Numbered from the stretch's first letter, positions 36,852 through 45,983 are shown. The stretch is DNA of 64,000 bases from Roseiarcus sp963835955 (GCA_963835955.1 CAWIHZ010000007.1:1-64000), one strand, 5' to 3'. Numbers and translations are program-made. The notes: generated by a model from the letters alone, not told the origin.

Positions 36852-37361
36852 TCAGATCGAAATCCGCCTTTCGCCTTTCCGCTTCTCGCCGCGGCTGTGT
36901 TCGTCGGCCGTGAATCGCTCGCCCTTGGCGAGCATCACGCCGTGAGCGCCCGCCACGCCAAGCTCCAGGCTCTCCGCCACCCGTTCGGCCAGCTCGATGA
37001 AACGGGCCGCGGCCCTGGGCGGACAGAGGTCGGTCGCCGTCGCGGCGAACAACTCGAGCCAGCGGTCGAAATGCGCGGCGTCGACCGGCAGGGCCAAGTG
37101 CTTGCGCATCGGCTGGCCGTGATAGGCGCCGCTCATCAACGCGACCGACGACCAGAAAGCGCGCATGCGCTGAAGATGCGGCTCCCAATCGGCGATGCGG
37201 GCGGCGAAGATCGGGCCAAGCAAATCGTCCGCCTGAACGCGCGCATAGAACGCCGGGACGAGCCGCTCGATCATCGCCTCGTCGATCCCGGTCTCGGCCT
37301 CGATCCGGGACCGGGCGGCGGCGCGCCGATTTGACGCGGACCGGATTGGGTCGGCGATCAA
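36852..37361 (-). CDS. Group III truncated haemoglobin
   Basis: 169 aa haem protein that binds O2 or NO; this group is often linked to nitrosative or microaerobic conditions. Family segments: 'IERLVPAFYARVQADDLLGPIFAARI', with the B-helix Phe-Tyr pair, and the proximal-His region MRKHLALPVDAAHFDRWLEL. Typical members are about 130-150 aa, so the C-terminal basic tail is extra. Its start overlaps the stop of the DUF488 gene (37358), so the two are translationally coupled. Expression probably starts at the divergent region with the TTG-N8-CAA palindrome. Confidence 0.85.
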   Translation of the reverse strand: MIADPIRSASNRRAAARSRIEAETGIDEAMIERLVPAFYARVQADDLLGPIFAARIADWEPHLQRMRAFWSSVALMSGAYHGQPMRKHLALPVDAAHFDRWLELFAATATDLCPPRAAARFIELAERVAESLELGVAGAHGVMLAKGERFTADEHSRGEKRKGERRISI

Positions 37362-37777
37362 CGAGGTTTCTCCGTTCGGTCAGGCGCGCTGGCGCCCTTC
37401 ATGAACTCGGCCAACACAAGCGCGTGATTGTGCGTCCGATCATGGGCGCCGTAGACCAGCGTCACCGGCCCGGCCGCAACGAGGCGGCCGAGCTCCCCGA
37501 CCGCGGCGGGGTTTGCGTCCAGCTCGGCGCGATAGCGCCGGCGGAACTCGGTCCAACGAGCGGGGTCGTGGCCGAACCATTTTCGCAAGGCGGTGGTCGG
37601 CGCGATCTCCTTGAGCCACAGCGTCAGCGCCGCCAACTCTTTGGCGACGCCGCGCGGCCAAATTCGATCGACGAGGACCCGCGCGCCGTCGTCAGTCGCC
37701 GCCGCCTCATAGGCGCGCTTGATTCTTATGTCAGGCTCCAATGCAACTCCGCCGGCCGCGTCGAGATGTTGCGTCAC
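37358..37777 (-). CDS. DUF488 family protein (YeaO-like)
   Basis: 139 aa. Family signature ARVLVDRIWPRGVAKE, followed by LKEIAPTTALRKWFGHDP and the C-terminal 'VTLVYGAHDRTHNHALVLAEF'. Biochemical role not established. It is first in a two-gene operon with the truncated haemoglobin, and divergent from the NnrR-like regulator 90 bases away. This context points to nitrogen-oxide or low-oxygen expression. Confidence 0.85.
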   Translation of the reverse strand: MTQHLDAAGGVALEPDIRIKRAYEAAATDDGARVLVDRIWPRGVAKELAALTLWLKEIAPTTALRKWFGHDPARWTEFRRRYRAELDANPAAVGELGRLVAAGPVTLVYGAHDRTHNHALVLAEFMKGASAPDRTEKPR

Positions 37778-37808
37778 CGCGCCAACCTAGTCGGGGGAAC
37801 CATGGTAG

Positions 37809-37828
37809 GATTTGCGCTCGAGCAAATC
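37809..37828. promoter_or_regulatory. FNR/NnrR-type operator, perfect palindrome
   Basis: GATTTGC at 37809-37815 and GCAAATC at 37822-37828 are exact reverse complements separated by 6 bases. The core is TTG-N8-CAA, the half-site arrangement bound by CRP/FNR-family regulators such as NnrR. It lies between the DUF488-haemoglobin operon (minus) and the regulator gene (plus), so it may serve both and autoregulate the latter. Confidence 0.6.
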
Positions 37829-37866
37829 ACTCTGAAAACCTGCGCAATAATGGCGACGTTCGGATC

Positions 37867-38574
37867 ATGAATTCAGGCGGGGCTTTCGCTCCTGAGGCTC
37901 TGGCCTCGATGGAGCTGTTTCTCGGTCTCCTGCCCGCCGCGCGGCAGGAGGTTCTGGCCTCGGCCCGCGTCCGGCGGCTCTCCCGCGGCGTTCGGATCTT
38001 CAACCAGGGCGACGGCGGCGTGCGCGCCCACGCGCTGCTGGAGGGAAGCGTCCGGATTTCTCAATCCGGCAGCGATGGCGAGCAGATCGTCGTCAGGCTC
38101 ATCGCTGCGGGCGAGATGTTTGGAACGGTCGCGCTGTTCACGGACCATCGATACCCTGCCGAGGCGGAGGCGATGACGGACGCGCTCGAGGCGAGCTGGA
38201 GCGAAGCGGACCTGGTCGCGCTGATGCGTCGCCATCCGCAAATCGCGATCAACGCCCTCTCAATCGTCGGCAAGCGGCTCCAGGAAGTCCAGAACAGGGT
38301 GCGCGAGCTCTCCACTCAGCGGGTCGAGCAGCGCCTCGCCCATGTCATCCTGCGACTCGCCCGGCAGGCCGGGCGCACGACGGCTGACGGCACGGCGATC
38401 ACCTTCCCGCTGCGGCGCAAGGACGTCGCGGACATGTGCGGGACGACGCTCTATTCGGCAAGCCGCGTGCTCACCGCCTGGGAGAAGGCGGGTTGGCTCA
38501 CCACGCGCGACCGCCATCTCACCGTCCGGCAACCGTCCGAGCTCCGGCGGATCGCCGAGGAGGCTTCGGGCTGA
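37867..38574 (+). CDS. nnrR: CRP/FNR-family transcription regulator, NnrR-like
   Basis: 235 aa. ATG 37867 is chosen as it precedes the effector domain by the usual length. Cyclic-nucleotide-binding-like barrel (about 15-130, 'GEMFGTVALFTDHRYPAEAEA'), long dimer helix, and C-terminal helix-turn-helix (about 180-215). The HTH includes MCGTTLYSASRVLTAWEKAG, close to the recognition helix of NnrR. It has only one cysteine, in the HTH, so it lacks the iron-sulfur ligands of FNR itself. NO-responsive control of nirK downstream is the likely role; this is an inference from context. Confidence 0.8.
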   Translation: MNSGGAFAPEALASMELFLGLLPAARQEVLASARVRRLSRGVRIFNQGDGGVRAHALLEGSVRISQSGSDGEQIVVRLIAAGEMFGTVALFTDHRYPAEAEAMTDALEASWSEADLVALMRRHPQIAINALSIVGKRLQEVQNRVRELSTQRVEQRLAHVILRLARQAGRTTADGTAITFPLRRKDVADMCGTTLYSASRVLTAWEKAGWLTTRDRHLTVRQPSELRRIAEEASG

Positions 38575-38701
38575 CGACGCTCGGCTGAGGCCGTTTCAAC
38601 GAGCGCAGGGCAGGCGTCCGACGTCAGATTCCTCATGCGAGTCCGCGCCGCAGCCGGGCGGCTTTCGTTTGTTCCGGTCGCCCGAACCGCGGCGTCGTCA
38701 T

Positions 38702-38715
38702 TTGCTCCAGCGCAA
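38702..38715. promoter_or_regulatory. FNR/NnrR-type operator upstream of nirK
   Basis: TTGCTCCAGCGCAA fits TTG-N8-CAA with 4-bp arms (TTGC/GCAA). It is centred about 100 bases before the nirK ATG, a distance that leaves room for a promoter activated from about -41. Weaker symmetry than the site at 37809, but in the position expected for an NnrR target. Confidence 0.45.
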
Positions 38716-38810
38716 CGAAACCCGGCCCGGATTGGGCGATTGAACTCTCACCGGCTCGGGCAAGGGCGCTCCACCGGCCGCGGCCGGGCTCGGCCAGCGA
38801 GGGTTCGGCC

Positions 38811-40301
38811 ATGGCGTTCAACTCTTCCAAATTCACGATCTCGCGCACCTTGAAATCCGGCTTGGCCGCCGTCGGCCTTCTCATCGCCGCTGGCGGTCTC
38901 TGGCAGCCTCGGCTGCTCGACGGCGTCGCCATTTGCGTGGCCTCGCTGGCGGGGTCTGGGTCTCAGTCGGCTGAAGCGGCGCCCGCTCCCGAGGCGCCGA
39001 CGAAATCGGTTGCGGTCGGCAGCGACATCCACGCGCCGGTTGTGTTCACCTTGCGGACCGGCGTCGCCGACGGCCGCATGGTCTTTCTCGGGGTCGGCGA
39101 CGACGTCAACGGCGCCGTCAACCCGAAGCTCGTGGTGCATGAAGGCGAGACGGTGCAGATCAATCTCATTAACGGCGAGGGCGCAGAGCACGACATCGTC
39201 ATCGATCAATACGGCGTGCGCTCGAACCGCGTCGTCGGCAAGGGCGCGAGCAGCGCGGTGACGTTCACCGCCTCCAAGACCGGCGAATTCGCCTATTACT
39301 GCTCGACCCCGGGCCATCGCGAAGCAGGCATGGAGGGCCGGATTCAGGTCGTTCCGGGGCCGCGCGCGGCGAGCCCGCCGACCGCCGCCGACATCTCCCG
39401 CGATCCGGCGGACGTGCCCCCGCCGATCGGCGCCCGAGCCCCGGAGATCGTGCGCGTCGACCTCGAGGCGGTGGAGATCAAGGGTCAACTGGCCGACAAG
39501 ACCACCTACGGGTACTGGACCTTCAACGGTAAGGTTCCAGGTCCGATGCTGCGCGTGCGTGTCGGCGACACGGTCGAGGTTCATCTCAAGAACGACGCCA
39601 GCAGCATCATGACCCACTCGGTCGATTTCCACGCCGCGATCGGCCCCGGCGGAGGGTCGCAATTCACCCAGACCGCTCCAGGCCATGAGAAGATCGTCAC
39701 CTTCAAGGCGCTCACGCCCGGCCTGTTCGTCTACCACTGCGCGACGCCGAGCGTGCCCCAGCACATCACCAACGGCATGTACGGCATGATCCTGGTCGAA
39801 CCCGAAGGCGGTCTGCCGCAAGTCGACCGCGAATTCTACATCATGCAGGGCGAACTCTACACCGCCCAGCCGTTCGGCGCCCAGGGCGACCAGGAGATGG
39901 ATTACGACAAGCTGATCTCCGAGCACCCGGAATATTTCCTGTTCAACGGCGCGGTCGGCGCGCTGACGCGCAACCATCCGCTGCGCGCGAGCGTCGGCGA
40001 GACGGTCCGCATCTTCTTCGGCGTCGGCGGGCCGAACTTCACCTCGTCGTTCCATGTGATCGGCGGCGTGTTCGATCACGTCTATTCCGGCGCGAGCCTC
40101 ATCTCCCCGCCGCTCGCAGGCGTGCAGACCGTCTCCGTGCCGCCGGGCGGCGCGACGGTGGTCGATTTCAAGGTGCGTCGGGCAGGGCGCTACACGATCG
40201 TGGATCACGCGCTTTCGCGCATCGAGCGCGGACTTGCGGGCTTCCTGATCGTCGATGGGCCCAAAGACGACGCGATCATGCACGCCGGGCCGGCGCAGTA
40301 G
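38811..40301 (+). CDS. nirK: Copper nitrite reductase with extra N-terminal cupredoxin domain
   Basis: Periplasmic enzyme reducing nitrite to NO in denitrification. 496 aa, against about 360-380 for common NirK. N-terminal signal/anchor (about 10-55). Extra cupredoxin domain (about 70-182) with a full type 1 copper set: His127, Cys164, His169, Met174. Then the two-domain NirK core: type 1 His269, Cys310, His318, Met323; type 2 His274, His309, His466; catalytic Asp272 (THSVDFH) and His415 (SSFHVIGG). The layout matches the Hyphomicrobium denitrificans enzyme, in which the extra domain is a built-in electron donor. Downstream of NnrR and its operator. No nor or nos genes are in the window. Confidence 0.95.
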   Translation: MAFNSSKFTISRTLKSGLAAVGLLIAAGGLWQPRLLDGVAICVASLAGSGSQSAEAAPAPEAPTKSVAVGSDIHAPVVFTLRTGVADGRMVFLGVGDDVNGAVNPKLVVHEGETVQINLINGEGAEHDIVIDQYGVRSNRVVGKGASSAVTFTASKTGEFAYYCSTPGHREAGMEGRIQVVPGPRAASPPTAADISRDPADVPPPIGARAPEIVRVDLEAVEIKGQLADKTTYGYWTFNGKVPGPMLRVRVGDTVEVHLKNDASSIMTHSVDFHAAIGPGGGSQFTQTAPGHEKIVTFKALTPGLFVYHCATPSVPQHITNGMYGMILVEPEGGLPQVDREFYIMQGELYTAQPFGAQGDQEMDYDKLISEHPEYFLFNGAVGALTRNHPLRASVGETVRIFFGVGGPNFTSSFHVIGGVFDHVYSGASLISPPLAGVQTVSVPPGGATVVDFKVRRAGRYTIVDHALSRIERGLAGFLIVDGPKDDAIMHAGPAQ

Positions 40302-40320
40302 GAAACGCGGGCAAGCCCAG

Positions 40321-40791
40321 ATGGACGATCTCGCCGTCGCCCGCGCTCTGCACGTGATCGCGGTGGTTCACTGGATCGGCGGGGTCGCCTTCGTTTCGCT
40401 GGTGGTGCTGCCGCTCGCCGTCTCTCGCGGCGGGGCGGAAGGCATTGCGCTCTTTGGCGCCGTCGAAAAACGCTTCGCCGCGCAGGCGCGCTGGTCGATC
40501 CTGCTCGCGGGTTTGTCTGGCTTGTGGATGACCTACCGGATGGGCCTTTGGAGTCGCTTTTCCGATCTTCATTATTGGTGGATGTTCGCGATGGTTGGAC
40601 TCTGGCTCGCCTTTGCGACGATGGTGTTCGTGTTGGAGCCGTTGCTGCGTCCGAAGTTTGAACGGCAAGCCGCTCAGAGTCCCGACGCCGCGCTGCGACG
40701 CGTAAGCCGCGTCCATATCGTCCTGTTGGTCCTCGCGGCGCTTACTGTGCTTGGCGCGGTCATGGGAGCGCAAGGGGTCAACATCATTTGA
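40321..40791 (+). CDS. nirK-linked integral membrane protein (CopD/HemJ-like)
   Basis: 156 aa with about four membrane helices: 8-32, 56-74, 83-105 and 131-153. ATG 40321 is used; it lies 20 bases after nirK. The first helix carries ALHVIAVVHWIGGVAF, with two His facing the membrane. This resembles CopD- or HemJ-type helices that hold copper or haem, but the match is weak and the role unproven. Its position suggests electron supply or copper handling for NirK. Confidence 0.7.
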   Translation: MDDLAVARALHVIAVVHWIGGVAFVSLVVLPLAVSRGGAEGIALFGAVEKRFAAQARWSILLAGLSGLWMTYRMGLWSRFSDLHYWWMFAMVGLWLAFATMVFVLEPLLRPKFERQAAQSPDAALRRVSRVHIVLLVLAALTVLGAVMGAQGVNII

Positions 40792-41243
40792 AAGGATTCG
40801 GGTCGCGTTTGATTTGCCGGCGCCGCGCCGCGCCGCGGACGACGCGAGGCGGCCGCAGCCCGTATCCCGGGCCGCGCCCCGCCGGCCAGACTTAGCGACA
40901 AGCCTCCTCGCTCCAGATCGGCGCGCCTTGCGCGCATCGTTGCCGAGGCGTCCTCAAAGCGCGGGCCCAAGCTTCAGGATCGCGAGCTCGAAGGCGATGA
41001 TCCGCGCGGGTCTCGAACAGTGATCCCATCTGCAGGATCGGAGGCTTTCCGACGCGGTCGTCAGCCATCGTCTGGGCCGAAATGGCGCGCTCCGCAAAGC
41101 GCGCCGGCGACGGCGCCAGCGCGCGCCCTTTGCGCAGGGTTGTTCCGAAGCGTATCGTTCGTCCGGGCTGCGGCGGAACGCCAGCGCTTCGGCAAGCCGT
41201 GCTCGAGACCATGTTTCGAACAATTGACAGGGAGGAAAGCATC
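40792..41243. other. intergenic region upstream of the sugar-binding protein gene
   Basis: About 450 bases. It carries the promoter side of the ribose-type ABC operon and ends in a strong GGGAGGAAAGC ribosome-binding site before ATG 41244. The open frames across it are Arg/Ala-rich with no start signal or family motif. I see no repeat or structured RNA. Confidence 0.5.
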
Positions 41244-42353
41244 ATGAAAGCCGATGTCAGCTTGCGAGCCTTGATCGCGGGAGCCGCCATTGTCCTCGCC
41301 GGCATGTCGGCGGTCGCGCCGGCTTTCGCCGACGCTGTTTCCGACGCCAAGGCCGCGGTCGCCAAATACGCCGGTCCGCAGACCACGTGGGAAGGCCCGA
41401 CCAAGGGCCCGAAGCCGGAACCCGGCAAGAAGATCGTTTATCTCTCAGGCGACGAGCAGAACGACATATCCCATCTCTATGGCGTCTACATCAAGGAAGC
41501 CGGCGCGAAACTCGGCTGGGACGTCACCGTCATCGACGGGAAGGGCAGCCCGACCTCGTGGCTCGCGGGCATGAACCAGGCAATCGCCCTAAAGCCGAAC
41601 GGCATCGCTCTGTTCGCCGACGCCGCCAGTCTGCAAGACCCGATCAAGGCGGGCGTCGCGCAGGGCGTCAAGTTCGTCGGCCTCCACGCCGCGGGATTGC
41701 CGGGACCGCAGCCGAATCTCAATCTGTTCGTCAACATCGAGGAGGATCCGCGCGAAATCGGCAAGGCCCAGGCGGATTGGGCGATCGCCGATTCCGACGG
41801 CAAGGCTCGGGTCGTCGTCCTCACCCACAACGAATATGCGATCGCCAAGGTCAAATCCATGGCGACGAAGGACGAGATCGAAAAATGCGCCGGATGCAAG
41901 GTGCTCGACTACGTCAATTCGCCGGCTTCGGAAGCCGCGCAGCGTCAGCCGCAGCTGACGACCAGCTGGGTTCAGCGTTTTGGCCTTCCTTTCTATGCGA
42001 CATCGGTCGGCGACAACGATTTTGACTTTGCCGTGCCCGTCCTGCGCTCTGGCGGCGTCGATCCCTCCCAGGTGAAGCTGATCGGGGCCGACGGCAATCG
42101 CTCGGCGTATGACCGCATCCGCAAGGGCGATCAGTATCAGGTCGTGACGGTTTCCGAGCCGATCGAGCTGCAGGCTTGGCAAGCGATCGACGAATTGAAC
42201 CGCGCGTTCCACAACGATCCGCCCAGCGGATTCGTGCAGCCCCCATTCCTCGTCACCAAGGAGAACATTCACTCCGAGGGCGGCGACAAGAACACCTTCA
42301 TTCCCAGCAACAATTACAAGCAGCACTATCTCGAAGTCTGGGGGATCAAATAG
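41244..42353 (+). CDS. Ribose-type ABC transporter, periplasmic substrate-binding protein
   Basis: 369 aa, exported (signal peptide about 1-29, cleavage after PAFA). Type I sugar-binding fold: 'KKIVYLSGDEQNDISHLYGVYIKEAG', two lobes, and DYVNSPASEA between. Near 275 is 'VKLIGADGNRSAYDRIRKGD', the hinge region of RbsB-like proteins. The ligand is unknown; most relatives bind pentoses, polyols or similar small molecules. First gene of an operon with an ATPase, a permease and a cyclase-family hydrolase. Confidence 0.85.
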   Translation: MKADVSLRALIAGAAIVLAGMSAVAPAFADAVSDAKAAVAKYAGPQTTWEGPTKGPKPEPGKKIVYLSGDEQNDISHLYGVYIKEAGAKLGWDVTVIDGKGSPTSWLAGMNQAIALKPNGIALFADAASLQDPIKAGVAQGVKFVGLHAAGLPGPQPNLNLFVNIEEDPREIGKAQADWAIADSDGKARVVVLTHNEYAIAKVKSMATKDEIEKCAGCKVLDYVNSPASEAAQRQPQLTTSWVQRFGLPFYATSVGDNDFDFAVPVLRSGGVDPSQVKLIGADGNRSAYDRIRKGDQYQVVTVSEPIELQAWQAIDELNRAFHNDPPSGFVQPPFLVTKENIHSEGGDKNTFIPSNNYKQHYLEVWGIK

Positions 42354-42449
42354 CCTCGCTCGCCCCGGCGGGGTGAGCCCGCCGGGACTTCCCATCCCCC
42401 TTTCCCGATCCCCATCGCAATCGATCGAACCGCGCGCGGAACATCAATC

Positions 42450-43988
42450 TTGCAACGCATCGATGAAGCCGGTTCGGACCCCGGGCCGGCGCCGCTCCTG
42501 GCCATGACCGGCCTCGTCAAGCGCTTCACCGCGACGCTTGCGCTCGATCATGTCGACTTCGACGTCCGTCGCGGAGAGGTTCATGCGCTTCTCGGCCAGA
42601 ATGGGGCCGGCAAGTCTACGCTCATCAAGGTTCTGGCGGGGGTCTACGAGGCCGACGCCGGCGACATACGCTTTGCGGGAAAAACCGTGCATCCGCAAAC
42701 GGACCCGCTGCCGATCGCATTCATTCATCAGGACTTGGGCCTCGTCGAATGGATGACCATTGCGGAGAACGTCGCGATTCAGACCGGCTATTCCCGCTCG
42801 CCGCTCGGCCTGATATCCTGGCGGCGCGTTCGGGACGCCGCGGCGGACGCGCTGGCGATCATGGGCAGCGGTCTCGACCCGGACGCGCCCGTCTCCTCGC
42901 TTCCGGCCGCCGAGCGCTCGCTGGTTGCGATCGGGCGGGCGCTAGCGATCAAATCGGACATCGTCGTTCTCGACGAGCCGACCGCCGCGCTTCCCGAGGC
43001 CGACGTCGAACGGCTGCTCGAAACGCTGCGACGTCTGCGCGAGACCGACATCGGCGTCGTCTATGTCACCCACCGCCTGGACGAGGTTTTCCGGATCGCC
43101 GATCGGGTCACGGTTCTTCGCGACGGCCGTCGGCTGGCCACCGTCCCGACGCGCGAAACGAGCGCTTCGGACCTGGTGGAGATGATCGTCGGGCGCTCGA
43201 TGAGCGAGGCTTTCGTGAGGACTGCGCCAGCCTCCGGTCGCAACGCGCTTTCGGTTCAGGGTCTGACGGCCGAACATGTCGGCCCCGTTTCGTTTTCCGT
43301 CGCGGCGGGCGAGACGCTCGGTCTGGTGGGTTTGCGTGGCGCCGGCCATCACACGATCGGGCGGGCGATCTTCGGCGAGACCCCGATCGAATCAGGCCAT
43401 ATTGCGCTTGAGGGCGAGCCAATCGTCGTAAGAAGCCCAGCGGAAGCGATGGCGAAAGGAATCGGCTTCGTTTCGAGCCGCCGCGCGGAGGAGGGCCTGG
43501 CCTTCAATCTCGCCGTGCGCGAGAACATCTTCATGAATCCGGCGGCGAGCGGCAGGCGCGTGCTCGAATTCATCCCTCGCGCCAGGGAGGTGAATGAGGC
43601 CAACTCGGCGGTGAGGCGCTTTTCCATCAGGGCGGCAAGCGTAGAGCAGCCGGTGGCGACGCTTTCCGGCGGAAATCAGCAGAAAGTGGCGGTCGCGCGC
43701 TGGATGGAGGCGCATGTCCGGTTGCTCATTCTCGAGGAGCCGACCATCGGCGTCGACGTCGGCGCCAAGGCGGATATCTACCATCTCCTTCAGCTCTCGT
43801 TGCGCAAGGGTCTGGGGGTCCTGTTGATCTCGTCGGATTTCGAGGAGGTCGAACGCATCTGCCATCGCGCGCTGGTCTTCAGTCGCGGGCAGGTTGTCGC
43901 GGAGATTCCCGGCCCGGCGTTGACCATCGCCGCCTTGACGGCGACCGCCTCGGGCGGAACTCCGGCCACACGCGGAGCAGCGCAATGA
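42450..43988 (+). CDS. Ribose-type ABC transporter ATP-binding protein (RbsA-like)
   Basis: 512 aa with two ABC domains, as usual for sugar importers. First Walker A LGQNGAGKSTLIKVLAGVYE (about 48-67), with VLDEPTAALPEADV as Walker B. The second domain has a degenerate Walker A (LRGAGHHTIGRAIFG) but a good signature TLSGGNQQKVAVARWM and ILEEPTIGVDVGAKADIY. This asymmetry is normal for RbsA-type proteins. The start is TTG 42450; ATG 42504 is possible. The stop overlaps the permease start by 4 bases. Confidence 0.9.
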   Translation: MQRIDEAGSDPGPAPLLAMTGLVKRFTATLALDHVDFDVRRGEVHALLGQNGAGKSTLIKVLAGVYEADAGDIRFAGKTVHPQTDPLPIAFIHQDLGLVEWMTIAENVAIQTGYSRSPLGLISWRRVRDAAADALAIMGSGLDPDAPVSSLPAAERSLVAIGRALAIKSDIVVLDEPTAALPEADVERLLETLRRLRETDIGVVYVTHRLDEVFRIADRVTVLRDGRRLATVPTRETSASDLVEMIVGRSMSEAFVRTAPASGRNALSVQGLTAEHVGPVSFSVAAGETLGLVGLRGAGHHTIGRAIFGETPIESGHIALEGEPIVVRSPAEAMAKGIGFVSSRRAEEGLAFNLAVRENIFMNPAASGRRVLEFIPRAREVNEANSAVRRFSIRAASVEQPVATLSGGNQQKVAVARWMEAHVRLLILEEPTIGVDVGAKADIYHLLQLSLRKGLGVLLISSDFEEVERICHRALVFSRGQVVAEIPGPALTIAALTATASGGTPATRGAAQ

Positions 43989-45012
43989 ACCCCAACGCCG
44001 GCCGTTCGCTCAGCGCCGCCCTGCTGCGCGCGATTTCGGTCTGGGGACTTCTGGTGCTGTTCGTTCTCCTCGTCATCGTATTTTCGCTGCTGAGGCCGGA
44101 CACGTTTCTTACCTATTTCAACATTCGCTCCATTCTCAGCAACAAGTCGGTGCAGCTCTTGGTCGCCCTCTCGGTGTTCGTCCCGATGGTGGCCAATCAG
44201 TTCGATCTCTCGGCCGGCTTCAACGTCGGCATCTCGCAGGTGCTGGCGATCGGACTCCAAGGCCAGGGCTGGCCATGGCAGGCGGCCGTTTGCGCCGTTC
44301 TTCTGATGGGGGCGGCGGTCGGGCTGGCGAACGGGTTGCTGGTCACCAGGGTGAAGATTGATTCTTTCATCGCCACGCTCGGAACCGGCACGATTCTCTA
44401 CGGGCTGAACGCCTGGTACACCGGGGGGCAACAGGTGCTCGCCTCGCTGCCGCCCGAGTTCCTGGCGATATCGGGGCGCGTCTGGATCGTGCCGGCCCCG
44501 GCGATCTATGCGCTCGTCGTCAGCCTGATCCTGTGGGTGGTGTTCGAATACCTGCCGCTCGGCCGCTATCTCTACGTGCTCGGCGCCAGTCCGCGGGCGG
44601 CCGAGCTCAACGGCATTTCCGCCAAGCGATACATCACACTCGCGTTTGTCGCCGCGGGAACGCTCGCCGCCTTCGCCGGGGTCGTGCTTCAGTCGCAGCT
44701 GCAGGTCGGCCAAAGCTCGGTCGGCCAGGAGTACCTGTTGCCGGCCTTCACCGCGGCGCTGCTCGGCGCGACGTCGATCCGTCCGGGTCGCGTCAACGTC
44801 TGGGGAACGGTGCTGGCGGTCGCCGTGCTTGCGGTGACGGTGGCGGGCCTCAACCAGCTCGGCGCTCCTTTTTTGTCGAGCCTCTGTTCGACGGCTCGAT
44901 GCTTATCCTGGCGGTCGGCCTTGCGGTGCAGGCGGCGCAGCGCCGCCAGCGCCAAGGGACGCAGGCCGGGGAAGCGGCGCCCGGAGGGGCGCGCGCGCCG
45001 GTGGTGGAATAG
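43985..45012 (+). pseudogene. Ribose-type ABC permease (RbsC-like), one-base frameshift near the 3' end
   Basis: About 340 codons, with hydrophobic helices and 'FIATLGTGTILYGLNAWYTGG' and 'GGLN.LGAPFF' as in RbsC. The reading frame is intact to the T run at 44869-44874 (TTTTTT). After it the next frame continues sensibly as FVEPLFDGSMLILAVGLAVQ, to a TAG at 45012. One more T restores a single product. As written, the protein would run on into the hydrolase region in a wrong frame. It may be a sequencing error in a homopolymer; the rest of the gene looks functional. Confidence 0.75.
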
Positions 45013-45029
45013 GTCAACAGGAGCTCGCC

Positions 45030-45983
45030 ATGAGCGACAAGACGGGCGAACCGGAGAGCGTCAGTCCGGCGCTCGCTCCCGATTGGTTCAATTCGCGCTG
45101 GGGGCGCGAAGATCAGCGCGGCAACGGCAACCTCATGACCCCGCAAAAGGTGCTGGAGGCGGTCAGCCTGATCAAGACCGGCGAGATTGTGAGCCTCGGC
45201 ATGCCGTACGACGCGCGAATGCCGCTTGCCCCCGGCCGCGTCTACGCCTTGCGCATGCCCGGCGGCCCGACCGGCGGACCTTACGGCGGCAAGAGCAAGA
45301 CGATCTGGAACGACGAATTCATCGCGACCGAAATCGGACAGGTCGGCACCCAGATGGACGCTCTCGGCCATCTCGGCTGCATGTGCGGCGCGCTCGGCGA
45401 CAAGACCGGCATGCTGTTTTACAACGGCAATCGCCTGTCCGACATGTGGTCTCCCTACGGGCTGAAGAAACTCGGAATCGAAAACGCGCCGCCGTTCTTC
45501 ACCCGCGGGATCCTGTTCGACGTCCAGGGCCTCAAGGGACGCGTGCTCGATGTTGGCGAGGAGATCGCGCTCTCCGATCTGAAGGCCTGCCTCAAACGTC
45601 AGCGCGTCGCCGAAGATGCGATTCGGCCCGGAGACGCGGTTTTCGTGCGCACCGGCCACGGGACGAGGTGGCACACGGAGACAAAATCCTTCTACGACGG
45701 CGCGCCAGGCATCGGCCTCGAATGCGCGCGCTGGTTTTCGAGCCTTCGGGTCTGCGTCGTGGGAGCGGACAATTTCGCGGTCGAGGTGGTTCCGCCGGTC
45801 GACCCGGAGGTCTTTCACCCCTGCCACCAGCATCTGATCATGGAGAACGGCATTCATCTCCACGAAGGGATGACGTTCGAGGGGCTCATCGAGCGCGAGG
45901 CTTGGGTCTTCGCCTACGTCTTCGCGCCGTTGCCGATCGTCGGCGCCACCGGCTCGCCTGGAAACCCGATTGCGGTGCTGTAG
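45030..45983 (+). CDS. Cyclase-family hydrolase (kynurenine formamidase-like fold)
   Basis: 317 aa metal-dependent hydrolase, likely cytoplasmic. The metal motif reads QVGTQMDALGHLG where short family members have HxGTHxDxxxH. The Asp and last His are kept, and both earlier His are Gln. The later segment HPCHQHLIMENGIHLHE is as in the longer subgroup of the family. It is the last gene of the ABC operon, 17 bases after the permease, so it probably acts on the imported compound, for example as a lactonase or amidase. Substrate unknown. Confidence 0.8.
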   Translation: MSDKTGEPESVSPALAPDWFNSRWGREDQRGNGNLMTPQKVLEAVSLIKTGEIVSLGMPYDARMPLAPGRVYALRMPGGPTGGPYGGKSKTIWNDEFIATEIGQVGTQMDALGHLGCMCGALGDKTGMLFYNGNRLSDMWSPYGLKKLGIENAPPFFTRGILFDVQGLKGRVLDVGEEIALSDLKACLKRQRVAEDAIRPGDAVFVRTGHGTRWHTETKSFYDGAPGIGLECARWFSSLRVCVVGADNFAVEVVPPVDPEVFHPCHQHLIMENGIHLHEGMTFEGLIEREAWVFAYVFAPLPIVGATGSPGNPIAVL

